Shown here one piece after another: positions 24,401 to 34,621 of a stretch of 64,000 nucleotides of DNA. A program made the position numbers and the translations under genes. The DNA comes from Astrocystis sublimbata (lineage: Eukaryota > Ascomycota > Sordariomycetes > Xylariales > Xylariaceae). How positions within the stretch are numbered: position 1 is the stretch's first letter; every line of letters starts with the position of its first letter. The stretch is taken from positions 620,001-684,000 of the forward strand of contig JAJNNY010000013.1 in the NCBI GenBank assembly GCA_022453515.1, written 5' to 3'. Under the pieces are notes generated by a model. The model saw only the letters and a list, made by a program, of their open reading frames with translations, searched no databases and was not told the DNA's origin.

Positions 24401-27400
24401 AAAGACCACTACCTCATATTCCTCCACCATCACATTGCTCTGGATGGCGTTGGCTGGTTTCTCTTCCTCCGTCACCTCAGTCGGGTTTATGAAAGGAAGG
24501 AGGTCCTACCCCCAATGCAGCAATGCATCGACATGTCAGAAAAACAACGAATGAACAATTCGCGTGATAGCAACGACTGTTTGTACTTTTGGAGCGCCAT
24601 GCACCGAGAGGCACATGCTCCTCTGCCGCTCTTCCCCTTCGCCCATGTCAAAAATCGGCAGGTTCTAAAAACGTATGAGACGGAGACTTTTGAGATGCAA
24701 ATTGATCGCGACTTGTCGAGACGCATCAAGCACACGGCAACCGCTCTCGGCATCACGACGTTCCATTTCTATTTGTCTGCACTAGCAGTGTTTTTGAAAC
24801 GGTGTCTAGGTGTCGATGATTTCAGCATCGGTATCGTCGATGCCAACAGACCCGACTCTCAGGATAGTGATACCATGGGATATTTTCTGAACATGCTGCC
24901 CCTCCGTTTCCAACTTTCACATGGAAAGAACAAAGGTCTTTCCTTCGAAGAGTTTGCCCAGGGTTGCAGGGACCTGGTACTGGATGTTCTCGCTAACAGG
25001 CGTGCCCCATTCGAATCCATACTTGATCATCTCCGCGTGTCCCGTGCCGGCAGCCATCACCCCTTATTTCAAGTCGCCTTGGACTATAGACTTGGGTACA
25101 AAACGGAGGAACGGATGTTCGAAAACGGAACAATGCACTGGGATGCGAGACGAAGCATCACCGCGCGTAACCCAACTGATATTTTTATCAATGTGACTCC
25201 AACGTCTGGAGACACTACGTTCATCCACTGGACGACCCAGAAGTATTTGTACGGATCATCAGACTCCCGTTTGATGATGACATGGTACAACTTCATTCTT
25301 GACGCTCTTGCAGTGGAACCTAAAACGCATATTCACCAATGTCCAATCGCGAATTCGGTTGATATTCGTAGGGCTATACAGAAAGGAGATGGCAATAATT
25401 CGCCATTAGATCGAAAAGCCCCTCAATGGGGACCCGGCACCCTGATACACCAGGTTGAAAGGATGGCATTTAGATACCCCAATCGCATCGCTCTTGAGGA
25501 CGATCAGGGTAGCGTGCTCACATATGGGAACATGATGAAGAGAGTACATGAGATCGCTCGGCTCTTAGACGCAGTCCATACGTCTCGTGATCGTACCATC
25601 AACAATCCAACTGCCGTGCCTAACACGCCAGCAGTAATAGCGATACTCATTCACCCAAGGAATGATTATGTGTGTTGCTTGCTTGCAATACTTCGTCTTG
25701 GTCTCATCGGCATAGGTCTAGACCTTCGCAATCCCGAGGAGCGGCTAACTGTTATGCTGTCTGACTGTAGACCACGAATTTTGATCTGCGATCACGAGAC
25801 GAAGGGCAAGGCCGGACGCCTTGCTGGCCTCGTTTCCTGCGAGGTCCTGGACTTACAGGAGTCAGATCCCCTTCGAGACTGCGACTGTGAGGAGGCTACG
25901 TTGGCAAATTTAAGTACAATGGAGCAGTGCGCTGTCATACTTTACACAAGTGGATCGACAGGTGTACCGAAGGGTGTCCTGCTTAGCCATCTCAATTTGC
26001 ACAGTCATATTCACTCGAATACCGCCCTCTTTGGATTGGGCCACGACGATGTCGTCCTCGGCCAAACCTCACCGGGTTTCGATTTCTGCCTCGATCAGAT
26101 TTTTCATGCGCTCGCTAACGGCGGACGGTTGATAGTGGCCGGGAGGGACAGACGTGCAGATCCAGTGCAAATCGCTGAATTGATCCTAACGAAAGGCATC
26201 ACTGTCACCGTCGGTTGTCCTTCTGAGTATATGGCCCTATTGCATCATGGGCTTCCCTTCCTACGCCAGAACTCCCGCTGGCGCCTCGCCTTCTCAGGCG
26301 GCGAAAAGCTAACATATCAGCTGCGTAAAGGATTCCAAAAATTACAATTGGAAGGACTACGCCTCATCAATACATATGGTCCAACAGAGGTCACTATTGC
26401 CTGCGGGCGAGGCCCGATGCCTTACCGCACTTCTGAGGACCTTGCGGGGCAGAGCGACTATCTTTTCCCAATGCCCGGATACGAAATTTTCATTGTTGAC
26501 GAGAATATGAATATGATGCCGGTCGGGTTTCCCGGGGAAGTGTACATCTCTGGCGACGGTGTCGCGCTTGGCTACCTCAATCGGCCCAAAGAGACACAAT
26601 TGAGATTCGTTGACGCAGCGCTCAATGCCGATGCGGGAACTCTATCAGTCATCGATAATCTCCCTACCAAGCCGGGCTCGAATGACACTGAAGAACAAGT
26701 TGTCAGATCTATCAGACTTTACCGCTCTGGTGACTACGGACGCCTTCTAGCGGACGGCTCAATCCATCTGATGGGTCGCATGGAAGGCAACAGCCAAGTC
26801 AAGATTCGAGGTATGCGTGTGGAACTAGATGAGATTGCCAACATCTTGATCCAGGAATCGGCGGGGGCCCTAGCTGCGGCGGCTGTTTCTCTTCGCTCAA
26901 CAAACTGCGACCTACTCGTTGCTTTTGTCGTTTTTGACAATGAATTCAGGTCCGAGGACCTGCGTGCAAGTGTCATGCAACACCTCAAGACGAATCTCCC
27001 GTTACCGTCCCACATGCTCCCAAATATCATCATTGCGGTCGGTAAGCTGCCGACAAACGTAAACGGGAAACTCGACAGAGGTGCACTTGACAAGATCGAG
27101 GTAGACGTCCCTGGAATTCTTGGCCGGGGTAGATTACTAGAAGAGGCAGAGGATCTTACACCGGCCGAGTCACAGATGAGACTACTTTGGGACAAAGTGC
27201 TCAATAAAGGTGAGAAACAAGACTTGTCGCAAGAGCTTAACTTGATCTCTTGCGCGACGGTGCCTACCAGTGTCATTGGGGTTGATACAGACTTCTTCCT
27301 AGTTGGAGGCAACTCTCTTCTAGCAATCAAGCTTAGATCTGCTATACTCAGAAGCTTCGGCGTGTATTTCCCACTCCCGGATCTATTTCGGCTCCGAACA

Positions 27401-28663
27401 TTGGCAAGCATGGCTTCCAAAGCTGAGTCTGAAGTCCAAAAATTGTTGTCAAACGGCCAAAGTGTGGAACTTGGCGCAAACAGGGTCACAGAAGATGAGA
27501 GGACGCCAGAAGATGATCTCGATTTGGACACTGAGGTAATGGACCTGGTGGGCATAGTCGAATCAATGCGACCGAGGGGGAGTCTTACGCCGCTGCGTGG
27601 AACACAAAAACCAAGCACAATTAACGTTCTCCTCACTGGGGCGACCTCTTTCCTAGGCTCACGTGTCCTACAATCACTCGGCAGTGACGTACGTGTAGGA
27701 GAAATTCATTGTGTCGCTGTCCGTGACCGAAAGGGGAAGAGAGAAGCCCTCAAGAACCATGTTGATTCGAAGAAGATCTTCCAACATCACGGGGGCCTGA
27801 CCTTCCCTTTACTTGGACTGTCCAATGAGCTCTTCGCCGAATTGAGTCACAAGATAGACGTCATCGTACATATTGGCGCGCAGATATCGTTTCTGGAGCC
27901 ATACAGTGGCACGCTGCGTCTAGCCAACACGGTATCTACCGCCACCCTCTGCGCAATGGCGGCGCAAAGGTCCATACCACTTCATTTTCTAAGCAGCGCC
28001 GGAATAGCATCAGTTCTAGACGGAACGAGTCCTTTGGCACCGGCATCTACAGCTGAGCAGAACTCGCCAATTACCAAAAGTCGCACGCAATCATCGGATG
28101 GTTACGCAATATCGAAGTGGGTTAGCGAGCTGCTACTCGAACGAATGGCACTGGATCGCGGCGTTCCGGTGTGGATTCACAGACCGACCAACATCGTCGG
28201 AGCAGACGCTCCGGCGCACGACATAGTCGGCGCTATATTAAGATACTCACGCCTTCTAGGCGCCGCGCCGATTCTGGAGGGTAAATCGCAGAGTACTGTG
28301 CATGAGGAGCTGCATGTCACAGGCGCCTTTGACTTTGTTCCCGTGGAAGATGTCACCAGGGACCTGGCGGCTTGCGTTCTCAACTCGGTTCTGTCGCCTG
28401 TAGAGTCGCGTCCTGGTCTCTCTTCGGGACAATCAAATAAACCCGCTCAGTTCATGCATCATTCCAACAGAAGAAAGCAAAAGATACCGCCAAGAGAGCT
28501 GAATGTGTATCTGGAAGCAGTGGAAGGCAAGCCATTCTCGAGCCTTCCGTTAGATCGGTGGTTGCAGGCGGCGAGGGATGAGGGATTCCCGCTTGTGCTA
28601 TATGAGTATTTAATGGGAGTTCTGAGAGAAGGCGGCGAGATGCGCCTCCCTAGCATAGAGTAG
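15412..28663 (+). CDS. Hybrid highly reducing PKS-NRPS megasynthase
   Basis: Builds a reduced, probably C-methylated polyketide and couples it to one amino acid. Five exons, 15412-15606, 15772-16248, 16437-18322, 18412-18753 and 18814-28663, give about 4249 residues. Domains by residue: KS ~10-440 (Cys183, His323, His369); AT ~565-880 (GHSSGE, Ser657); DH ~967-1270 (His1005, Asp1211); MT ~1450-1620 (EVGGGTGG near 1511); a degenerate structural region with no ER; KR ~2250-2440 (VGLAGDIG, Tyr2397); ACP (Ser2592); C ~2710-3140 (HHIALDG, His2840); A ~3176-3720 ([25 protein letters not shown]); T (Ser3801); release R domain ~3905-4200 (TGATSFLG from 3908, Tyr4064, Lys4068). All catalytic residues checked are present, so it looks intact. 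The first intron needs a GC donor. The absent ER is covered by the neighbouring trans-ER. Amino-acid choice and the type of release are not certain. Confidence 0.96.
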
Positions 28664-29140
28664 GAAGCCAGGGTTGCCGATTTGCATGCCTGGTAGGAGT
28701 CGAGGCACCCGTTGCAAGTGAAGCCGTTCAATGAAGCGTCACGGAGAGTTAGAGCATACTTACTGTTAGCCCTCTTAAAAATGAGCGGTATTTTTTTTGC
28801 GTAGTATGAAGTAAAATGAAGCACAATGAAACAAGAGCTTCTCTGTTGATGTGTGGCCAAAGGTGTTACGGTGTTCAGGTGCTGAGGTGACTGACACGTT
28901 CACCTCACGGTATCGGGTTTCGATAGTGTCAGCTGGCATCAGCCGCAGAAAGGCTGGCAGCTGGCAGGTGACTCTACTGCGCCAGCGCCGGTGCGGCCGG
29001 GATTCTACTTGTAGGCAGCCATTTTGGCATGCTGTCCGGCTTTCAATACACTTCCGTTCCGCAACTCAAAACATCGAATTTCTCCTCATACTAATCGCTG
29101 GGTGCCACGGGCACGGGCACGGAGACCCGCAAAGGCTGCG
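28664..29140. other. Intergenic stretch between PKS-NRPS and regulator
   Basis: 477 bp, same-strand neighbours. It holds the 3' end of the synthase transcript and the promoter/leader of the next regulator gene. An upstream in-frame ATG at 29024 exists but the added 39 residues have no family counterpart. No other gene seen. Confidence 0.45.
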
Positions 29141-30433
29141 ATGCAGAGGAGACCGGGCAGAAAGTCCAGGCATGGCTGCAGAGAGTGCAAGGCACGACAT
29201 GTGAAATGCGACGAAGGCAAGCCATCCTGCGCCAACTGTAGAGTCCGGCGTCTGTCGTGCTCTTTCTTGCCCAATATTCCCGTTCTGCCGCGGACCACTG
29301 CTAGCACGCCCTCCTGTCCATTGGAGACTGGAGCATCGCCCTTGGCCACGGCTATATCACCGCCGGCTTCCCGTTGCGAATTGGCAACCGCCGTGCCCCT
29401 TGCTGGGCCAACCATTTCGCTCGACTTTCTCTTGTCAACAGAACAAACATTTAAGTTCCATCATTTAGAGCTTCTTCACAATTTCAGGAGTGATGTGCTG
29501 GGACGTGTCTTAGCCCCTGCAACAATTGATCGTTACATGTCCATGGCGGTTGAAGAAGCCTCCAAGGCCCCGTACATCATGGACCAGCTTCTCGCCATTT
29601 CAGCAGCCAACATGAGCACCAAGCGGCCACACAAGCAGCACTTTTACCAGCAAGAGGCCACACAATTGCAGACGCGTGGGCTTGCTTCCTTCAATGCCTC
29701 CAAAGAAGTTGCCGAGAACGCGCTCGCCGGCTTTGTTTTTTCTACGCTTCTCTCTCAACAGGTTCTTTTCGATGCTTTTTCAACTCGGTCGGACTTTCCT
29801 TTATTCCTCGACAGCTTGGTCAATGCATTCCGCATATGCAGCGGCGTAAAGTTCATTGCCGGATCTGCTTGGCCGTTAATCCGTGAGATATACGGAAAGC
29901 AGACCGGGATAGCCATGCCCACAGATTACATGGTATCTGGAGCTCAAACCATATTGACTCAAAAACTAGCGGAACTCGAGATGCTGCTTGCGAGGGAGAA
30001 CCTCGGCCCCTCCACATTGAACCCATGTAGCAGTGCTCTGTGCATTTTGCGCGAGATCTCTCATTCGCCCCCTTCTGACCGCTCAAAGATCTCGTCATTC
30101 AGGACAACTCGAGTGCTCCATTGGGCGGTCAGGGTACCTCCCGAATTCGTCCAACTTCTGGAGCAGCGACGGCCCGAAGCTCTTATCATAACTGCATATT
30201 TCGCCCTATTGGTGCACGACACCCGCGACTACTGGGCATACGGTGACACGGGTGCTTTTCTCATCCGTTCCATCACGCGGTTTTTGGGAACTTATTGGGC
30301 TCAATGGCTTGCATGGCCGAACCAGGTGTTGGATTCGGCAGGCTGCGTTGACGAAGTAAGATTGACGGAGCCAATAGACATGGGTAAGCAAGGCCAACTG
30401 GGTGAGCTTCAAGGAAGGCTTGGACGAGTGTAG
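29141..30433 (+). CDS. Zn2Cys6 transcription factor (UPC2/sterol-uptake-like type)
   Basis: A second candidate regulator, at the right edge of the cluster. Single exon, 430 residues from the ATG at 29141, chosen because it begins just before the basic stretch RRPGRKSRHGC. The zinc cluster is canonical: cysteines near residues 13, 16, 23, 30, 33 and 40 (x2, x6, x6, x2, x6). The remainder resembles the helical domain of the UPC2-like fungal factors, with the conserved late segment 'LIITAYFALLVHDTRDYWAYGDTG' region (only partly quoted) and LAWPNQ near the end. No frameshift seen. It may control the cluster or a neighbouring process; position just 3' of the synthase favours the cluster. Confidence 0.86.
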   Translation: MQRRPGRKSRHGCRECKARHVKCDEGKPSCANCRVRRLSCSFLPNIPVLPRTTASTPSCPLETGASPLATAISPPASRCELATAVPLAGPTISLDFLLSTEQTFKFHHLELLHNFRSDVLGRVLAPATIDRYMSMAVEEASKAPYIMDQLLAISAANMSTKRPHKQHFYQQEATQLQTRGLASFNASKEVAENALAGFVFSTLLSQQVLFDAFSTRSDFPLFLDSLVNAFRICSGVKFIAGSAWPLIREIYGKQTGIAMPTDYMVSGAQTILTQKLAELEMLLARENLGPSTLNPCSSALCILREISHSPPSDRSKISSFRTTRVLHWAVRVPPEFVQLLEQRRPEALIITAYFALLVHDTRDYWAYGDTGAFLIRSITRFLGTYWAQWLAWPNQVLDSAGCVDEVRLTEPIDMGKQGQLGELQGRLGRV

Positions 30434-30676
30434 AGCATCGCACGTCATATGGCAAGTGATCATGCTAACGATTCAAGATATATCTTACCACATGGCAAAT
30501 GGTTGACTTCTTGCATTCCAAAGCTTGAATGAGCTCGCGAACCTTTGCGAGCTATCCTAGAGGTTTGCAATGGGGATCGTCCTCTATCTACAGCTTCAAC
30601 ACAATCTCTCAAAGGTACCATAAAACAACACAGTCCGGAACGGTTCTGATATACTGCCCGTATCTAACATTGTTGC

Positions 30677-32094
30677 TTAAGGTGCAGTAGATGCATCATA
30701 CAAGACTTCCTGCAACAGCTGGCCAATAGACTCGTCAGTCTCCCGGGCTGCATTGACACCATAAAATCGCGGAGGCTTGAACCTCAAGGCGTGTTGGCAG
30801 TTCTCAAGCGCATGAGCGAGGCTCGGACATTCTGACGGGTCAGCTGCCATTCCCAGCATCACGAGGTCGCGAAGGTCCTCGTCCAGCAGAGGGAATGGCC
30901 ATTGCCTATGCGCAGGTGGTGGCAAAAGCCTCCCGGCGTGCGTCTTTATCCCGCGATACCACCGGTGTCTCTCAAATTTGGGGTATTCGCGTAAAATCAA
31001 CCAATAAATCAGTGCACTGACGTCTTGGAGATTTTTCCCCTTCGTAGTGTCATCTCCCCAATCCGCCATCCCGAAATCTATCAACTTGACGGGTGGTACG
31101 ATGGAGTGTTCCGCAAAGTCTCCCCCTGCTGTACCGATCATTACGTTTCCAGGATGTAAGTCATGATGGACTATACTCTCAGCTGCTGCTTGCCCATCAG
31201 CCGGGATCTCCTCGAGCTCCAGTTCTGAGCCAAATGGCTTATCCGGTGGGAACTCCATGGCAATACATGCTCTCACCACTTCCAAATAAAGTCAGCAGCG
31301 AGACACGGAGCTTGTAGACCTGATAGGCAGGTTTACTTACAACACAGATAGATACTCCATAACAGTCTGTTCGGTAAGACTATGTTTTTGGACCTGACAA
31401 CACGGAGCAGTCTATCCAGGGTCCCATGTTCGAGATATTCAAGTACAAGAGTTGGACCCGGAAGACCAATTAACATGTGAGGTCTACCAAGTAATATGGC
31501 AACTAGTCGCATGATGAATCCCATTTGGCCTTCCCCGTCTTCACGGGCGTCAATTACGCTGGCTATGTGGGCAGAACCATTCAGTCTCTACATGACACCC
31601 ACCTAGTTAGTAATATTTTCTGCAAATTTTTGCCCATTTCAATTGACCGTCTCGCAACTGACGTGCGGTATCTGCGCAGGTTGTCTTGGACTAATCCGAA
31701 CTCCTGTCTTTCCCTTCATGTTCCCATTGCATCGTTTCCCGGCTAGACCTGTACATACCGTCATCATCTCAATTTCAGTAATCAGTTCATCCTCGTACCG
31801 CATCAACCGCGCCCTTTTCACGATCAGCCGTCGTGGGCTCTGGCGAAATCGCTTCTGAATGACTCGATACGTCACCCCAAAGACTCCATGTCCTATTTGG
31901 GCCTCAAACTCGATGAATGGCAGATTATTGAAATGGGCGCGTACCCCATGTCCTTCTTCGGAGAATTCCACTATCGGCGACAACCCGTCAAGTGGGTTTG
32001 AGGTGACAAGGTTCTCTTGTTGCGCTGCGAGGAGTTCGTCTATGGCGACGTTGACTGCGACGTGCCCGGGAGACTGCCGTGCTTCGTCGGCCAT
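30677..32094 (-). CDS. Protein kinase-like protein
   Basis: A kinase-fold protein of about 394 residues. Three exons, 32094-31759, 31587-31341 and 31278-30677, join in frame. The glycine loop is GHGVFG near residue 70, followed by a candidate ATP Lys in RLIVKRA. The catalytic loop reads HHDLHPGN rather than HRDLKxxN, keeping the catalytic Asp and the metal-binding Asn, and the DFG motif is intact in KLIDFGMAD. This HDLHPGN variant is common in fungal kinase-like families and in small-molecule phosphotransferases, so the substrate (protein or metabolite) is open. Tail-to-tail with the second cluster regulator; probably outside the pathway, though that is a judgement from function only. Confidence 0.82.
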
Positions 32095-33768
32095 TGATAG
32101 TGTATGATAAAAATGATGCCTTGTTATGACGCTCCTTCATTCTTGGCTTTTTTTGGAAGTAGGCATTTTGCTATAGATTACTTCCTTAGATTGCGACCGG
32201 TAAGGGTACTCCAAAATCATCTCCTTGTAAATAAAGAACAACTGATCATTCCCGGATCTGTAAGTTCAACAAAGGTCGATCCTTGAAGACAAAAACATTC
32301 AATATCTCAGGCGACTCTTTTGTCCTAGCCCATTCATCTTTTGACCATTAGCTCGAGGCGGCAACAATACTCTGATGCTTCTCAAATGTGAATAAAAAAT
32401 ACAGCTAGTTCCCACCTGGACACTGTCTAACACCAAATAATCGATAATCATGATACCATCCATCTATACCTATAGTATTGATTAAACGATGATCATATTA
32501 TCGAACATCTCCCCCTAGCCAAACCGCTTGTGCCACTAGCAGTGCAAAGTCGTCAACTTGTTATCTTCCGTCTGCCCCATGTAACACCATTAATGAATGA
32601 CGTAGCGACAGATATCTTTGGTATCTTTAGGGCCATTAGAGTATTCAAGCTTCGCCCACTTGGCACCAAGGGTCATCTCAGCATGGCCTCTTGCCCAATA
32701 CTGTAAAAATGTGTAGCTTGATACCTCATGGGCAGACTATATGGTTGGAGTTACATCGAGAACAGCCACGAGCGCTTGGTTCATTTGCACCGAACTGGGA
32801 ATAGAATTTAAAGCGCCGATTACAAGCTGCGAACTCACGTTTACAGTGTGATTTATTCGACATTCATTCATGTCTTCCATAGGACGTTATACCTGGAACC
32901 TTTCTAACGACAGTACGATTTCGTGCATTTTCCTTGCCGTTACCTTGTCGGTTTCACGGACCGCCGTACTCACCTTTACAGCGGCACGTGTTGCGTCATT
33001 GATACAGCTGCTGACTCGCGGCCTATCTCAGGAGAGGCCGGGAAGATGTCCCGCTTCATTCTGGTATGACCTCTACGATTACGACGGTTGATGCGACGGG
33101 CAACCTTGTTGGATATGCAGCGGACGTATCTCCGAGAGGTTTTATGTATTTAGTACATTGACGGTAGGGGCACAATTCAACTCAAGAAGCACGACAGCGA
33201 CCACGGGCCGCAACGTGGCCGATTTATTTTGTTGAGAAGGTGGTAATGACGGAATATATAGTGATTGTAATGCGTATATTACGTACATGTACCCACGTAT
33301 CTTCGTATGTAAACGAACATCCAAAATGAGTCATATGATTTATTGCTTATGGAAGCGCAGTACTTAAAGTTGCCATTCGCATATGTGCCGTTTTCTCACA
33401 TTTAGCTACCTAGATCATGACGGCAAATCTCCCAGTGTCAGGTGTCACGGTAGCAAGGGCTTCACCATGACCTAGGGGCTCCCCTGTAGGGGCTGTTTGA
33501 ACTACTATATCTGTGTATATAAGGGCTGGGCGGCTCTCACTGAATGGGAGAGCCCAGGAATTAATTAGAATTGACACCTGACCCCTACTATTCTACTTGA
33601 CTACTTGGCCACTGCTATATTCCTTCACTCTGGTGCAAAAGCACTTGACACCCAGTTTTCGTCACAACATCAGATTTCAGTTCATCATTAGGAAGACCGA
33701 GTCAAGATCCTACAACGTCCCTCAGTCAAACAGCAACTCGTTTTGGTGTCTATTCATTCTCAACGATC
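32095..33768. other. Intergenic stretch, 1.7 kb, AT-rich
   Basis: No coding region supported; short frames (for example 32870-33091) have no signature. The right part carries an LTR-like repeat described separately at 33436-33583. Confidence 0.45.
33436..33583. repeat. Short element with 11/12-nt terminal inverted repeats (solo-LTR or MITE-like)
   Basis: The left end TGTCAGGTGTCA (33436-33447) is matched by its reverse complement TGACACCTGAC at 33572-33582, 11 of 12 bases. Inside lie AGGGGCT direct repeats with a CCCCTGTAGGGG dyad (33481-33492), a TATATAAGGG box and a stem GGCTCTC/GAGAGCC. A TATA box inside a TG-starting unit recalls a retroelement LTR, while the longer inverted ends recall a miniature DNA element. 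I saw no clear target-site duplication. Confidence 0.4.
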
Positions 33769-34380
33769 ATGTTTACAAAATCTAGCCGTTTCGCGCATAG
33801 CCAGCCGATGGAACCCGACTACCAGACTGCCGACTACCACGTCCGAGACTTCCTCGACAGAAACATCTTCCACCCCGGGAAAAATGCACCCAAAATCCAA
33901 CAAGACGCATATTTCCACGACTATATCAATAGAATATCCCAAGACTACATATTTACCAACAAAAATGACGTTCAGTGGGTAGATACTAGTTTAACGAAAA
34001 GCACTAAGGGATCAAAATCAACTACCACCGACAAACAAGATACCGAGGAGAAACGCCTGTACAATGAAGCCATGAATATTTCGGGGGATGAAATTGAGGC
34101 TTGTCTGGACCGACTCACCCAACAGAGCCGATTTCATAAGAGACTTCTGCAAGATCTGATTTATGAGCTCCATGCTTCTGAGATGGAGATGGAGGATTGT
34201 CGCAACAAATTCAAGGCTTTACGGGGTCGGTACCAGATGGTTACCGAAGACAACAATAAGTCGGCTTCCAAAGACATCTCAAGCAAGTCCCTCTTCAAAG
34301 TAAGGGAGGCCGCCGAATCGTCTTTGAGTCCGGTTGAATTCTGGGAGAACGATCCTGATCCATTTTGGGTGTGCTGCTGA
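33769..34380 (+). CDS. Orphan hypothetical protein, partly coiled-coil
   Basis: A 203-residue single-exon ORF with protein-like composition, rich in Asp, Lys, Ser and Gln. Residues of about 90-170 (EEKRLYNEAMNISGDEIEA onward) look helical and charged, consistent with a coiled coil. No signal peptide, TM segment, zinc motif or family signature was recognised. It starts about 185 bp after the LTR-like repeat, so it could be a remnant of an element's first ORF, or a lineage-specific gene using that repeat as promoter. Could also be non-coding. Confidence 0.4.
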   Translation: MFTKSSRFAHSQPMEPDYQTADYHVRDFLDRNIFHPGKNAPKIQQDAYFHDYINRISQDYIFTNKNDVQWVDTSLTKSTKGSKSTTTDKQDTEEKRLYNEAMNISGDEIEACLDRLTQQSRFHKRLLQDLIYELHASEMEMEDCRNKFKALRGRYQMVTEDNNKSASKDISSKSLFKVREAAESSLSPVEFWENDPDPFWVCC

Positions 34381-34621
34381 GAGGGATTTAGATACACCAG
34401 TCACGAGAGACGAAAAAGGGGGACCGGAATTGAGAAAGGGTTAGTAATGTAATTTAAGTTTATTGTTACGCACACGACGCCGATGCCGCCTGAAAGCCAT
34501 TCTCTCCTAGCAAAAACATATTCCAAAACTGTTTGGCCGATTGGCCCCCAAGTACGGCCCTCAGCAAAGCTTGTCCTAAGACTCGACAACTCATGTGCGT
34601 TGGAGACTCCTACAGTGCTTC

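Noticed and set aside
26734..27636. 300-codon open frame antisense to the PKS-NRPS
   Set aside because: Ser/Arg-rich composition typical of an antisense shadow; it overlaps the A and T domains, whose motifs are clear on the other strand.
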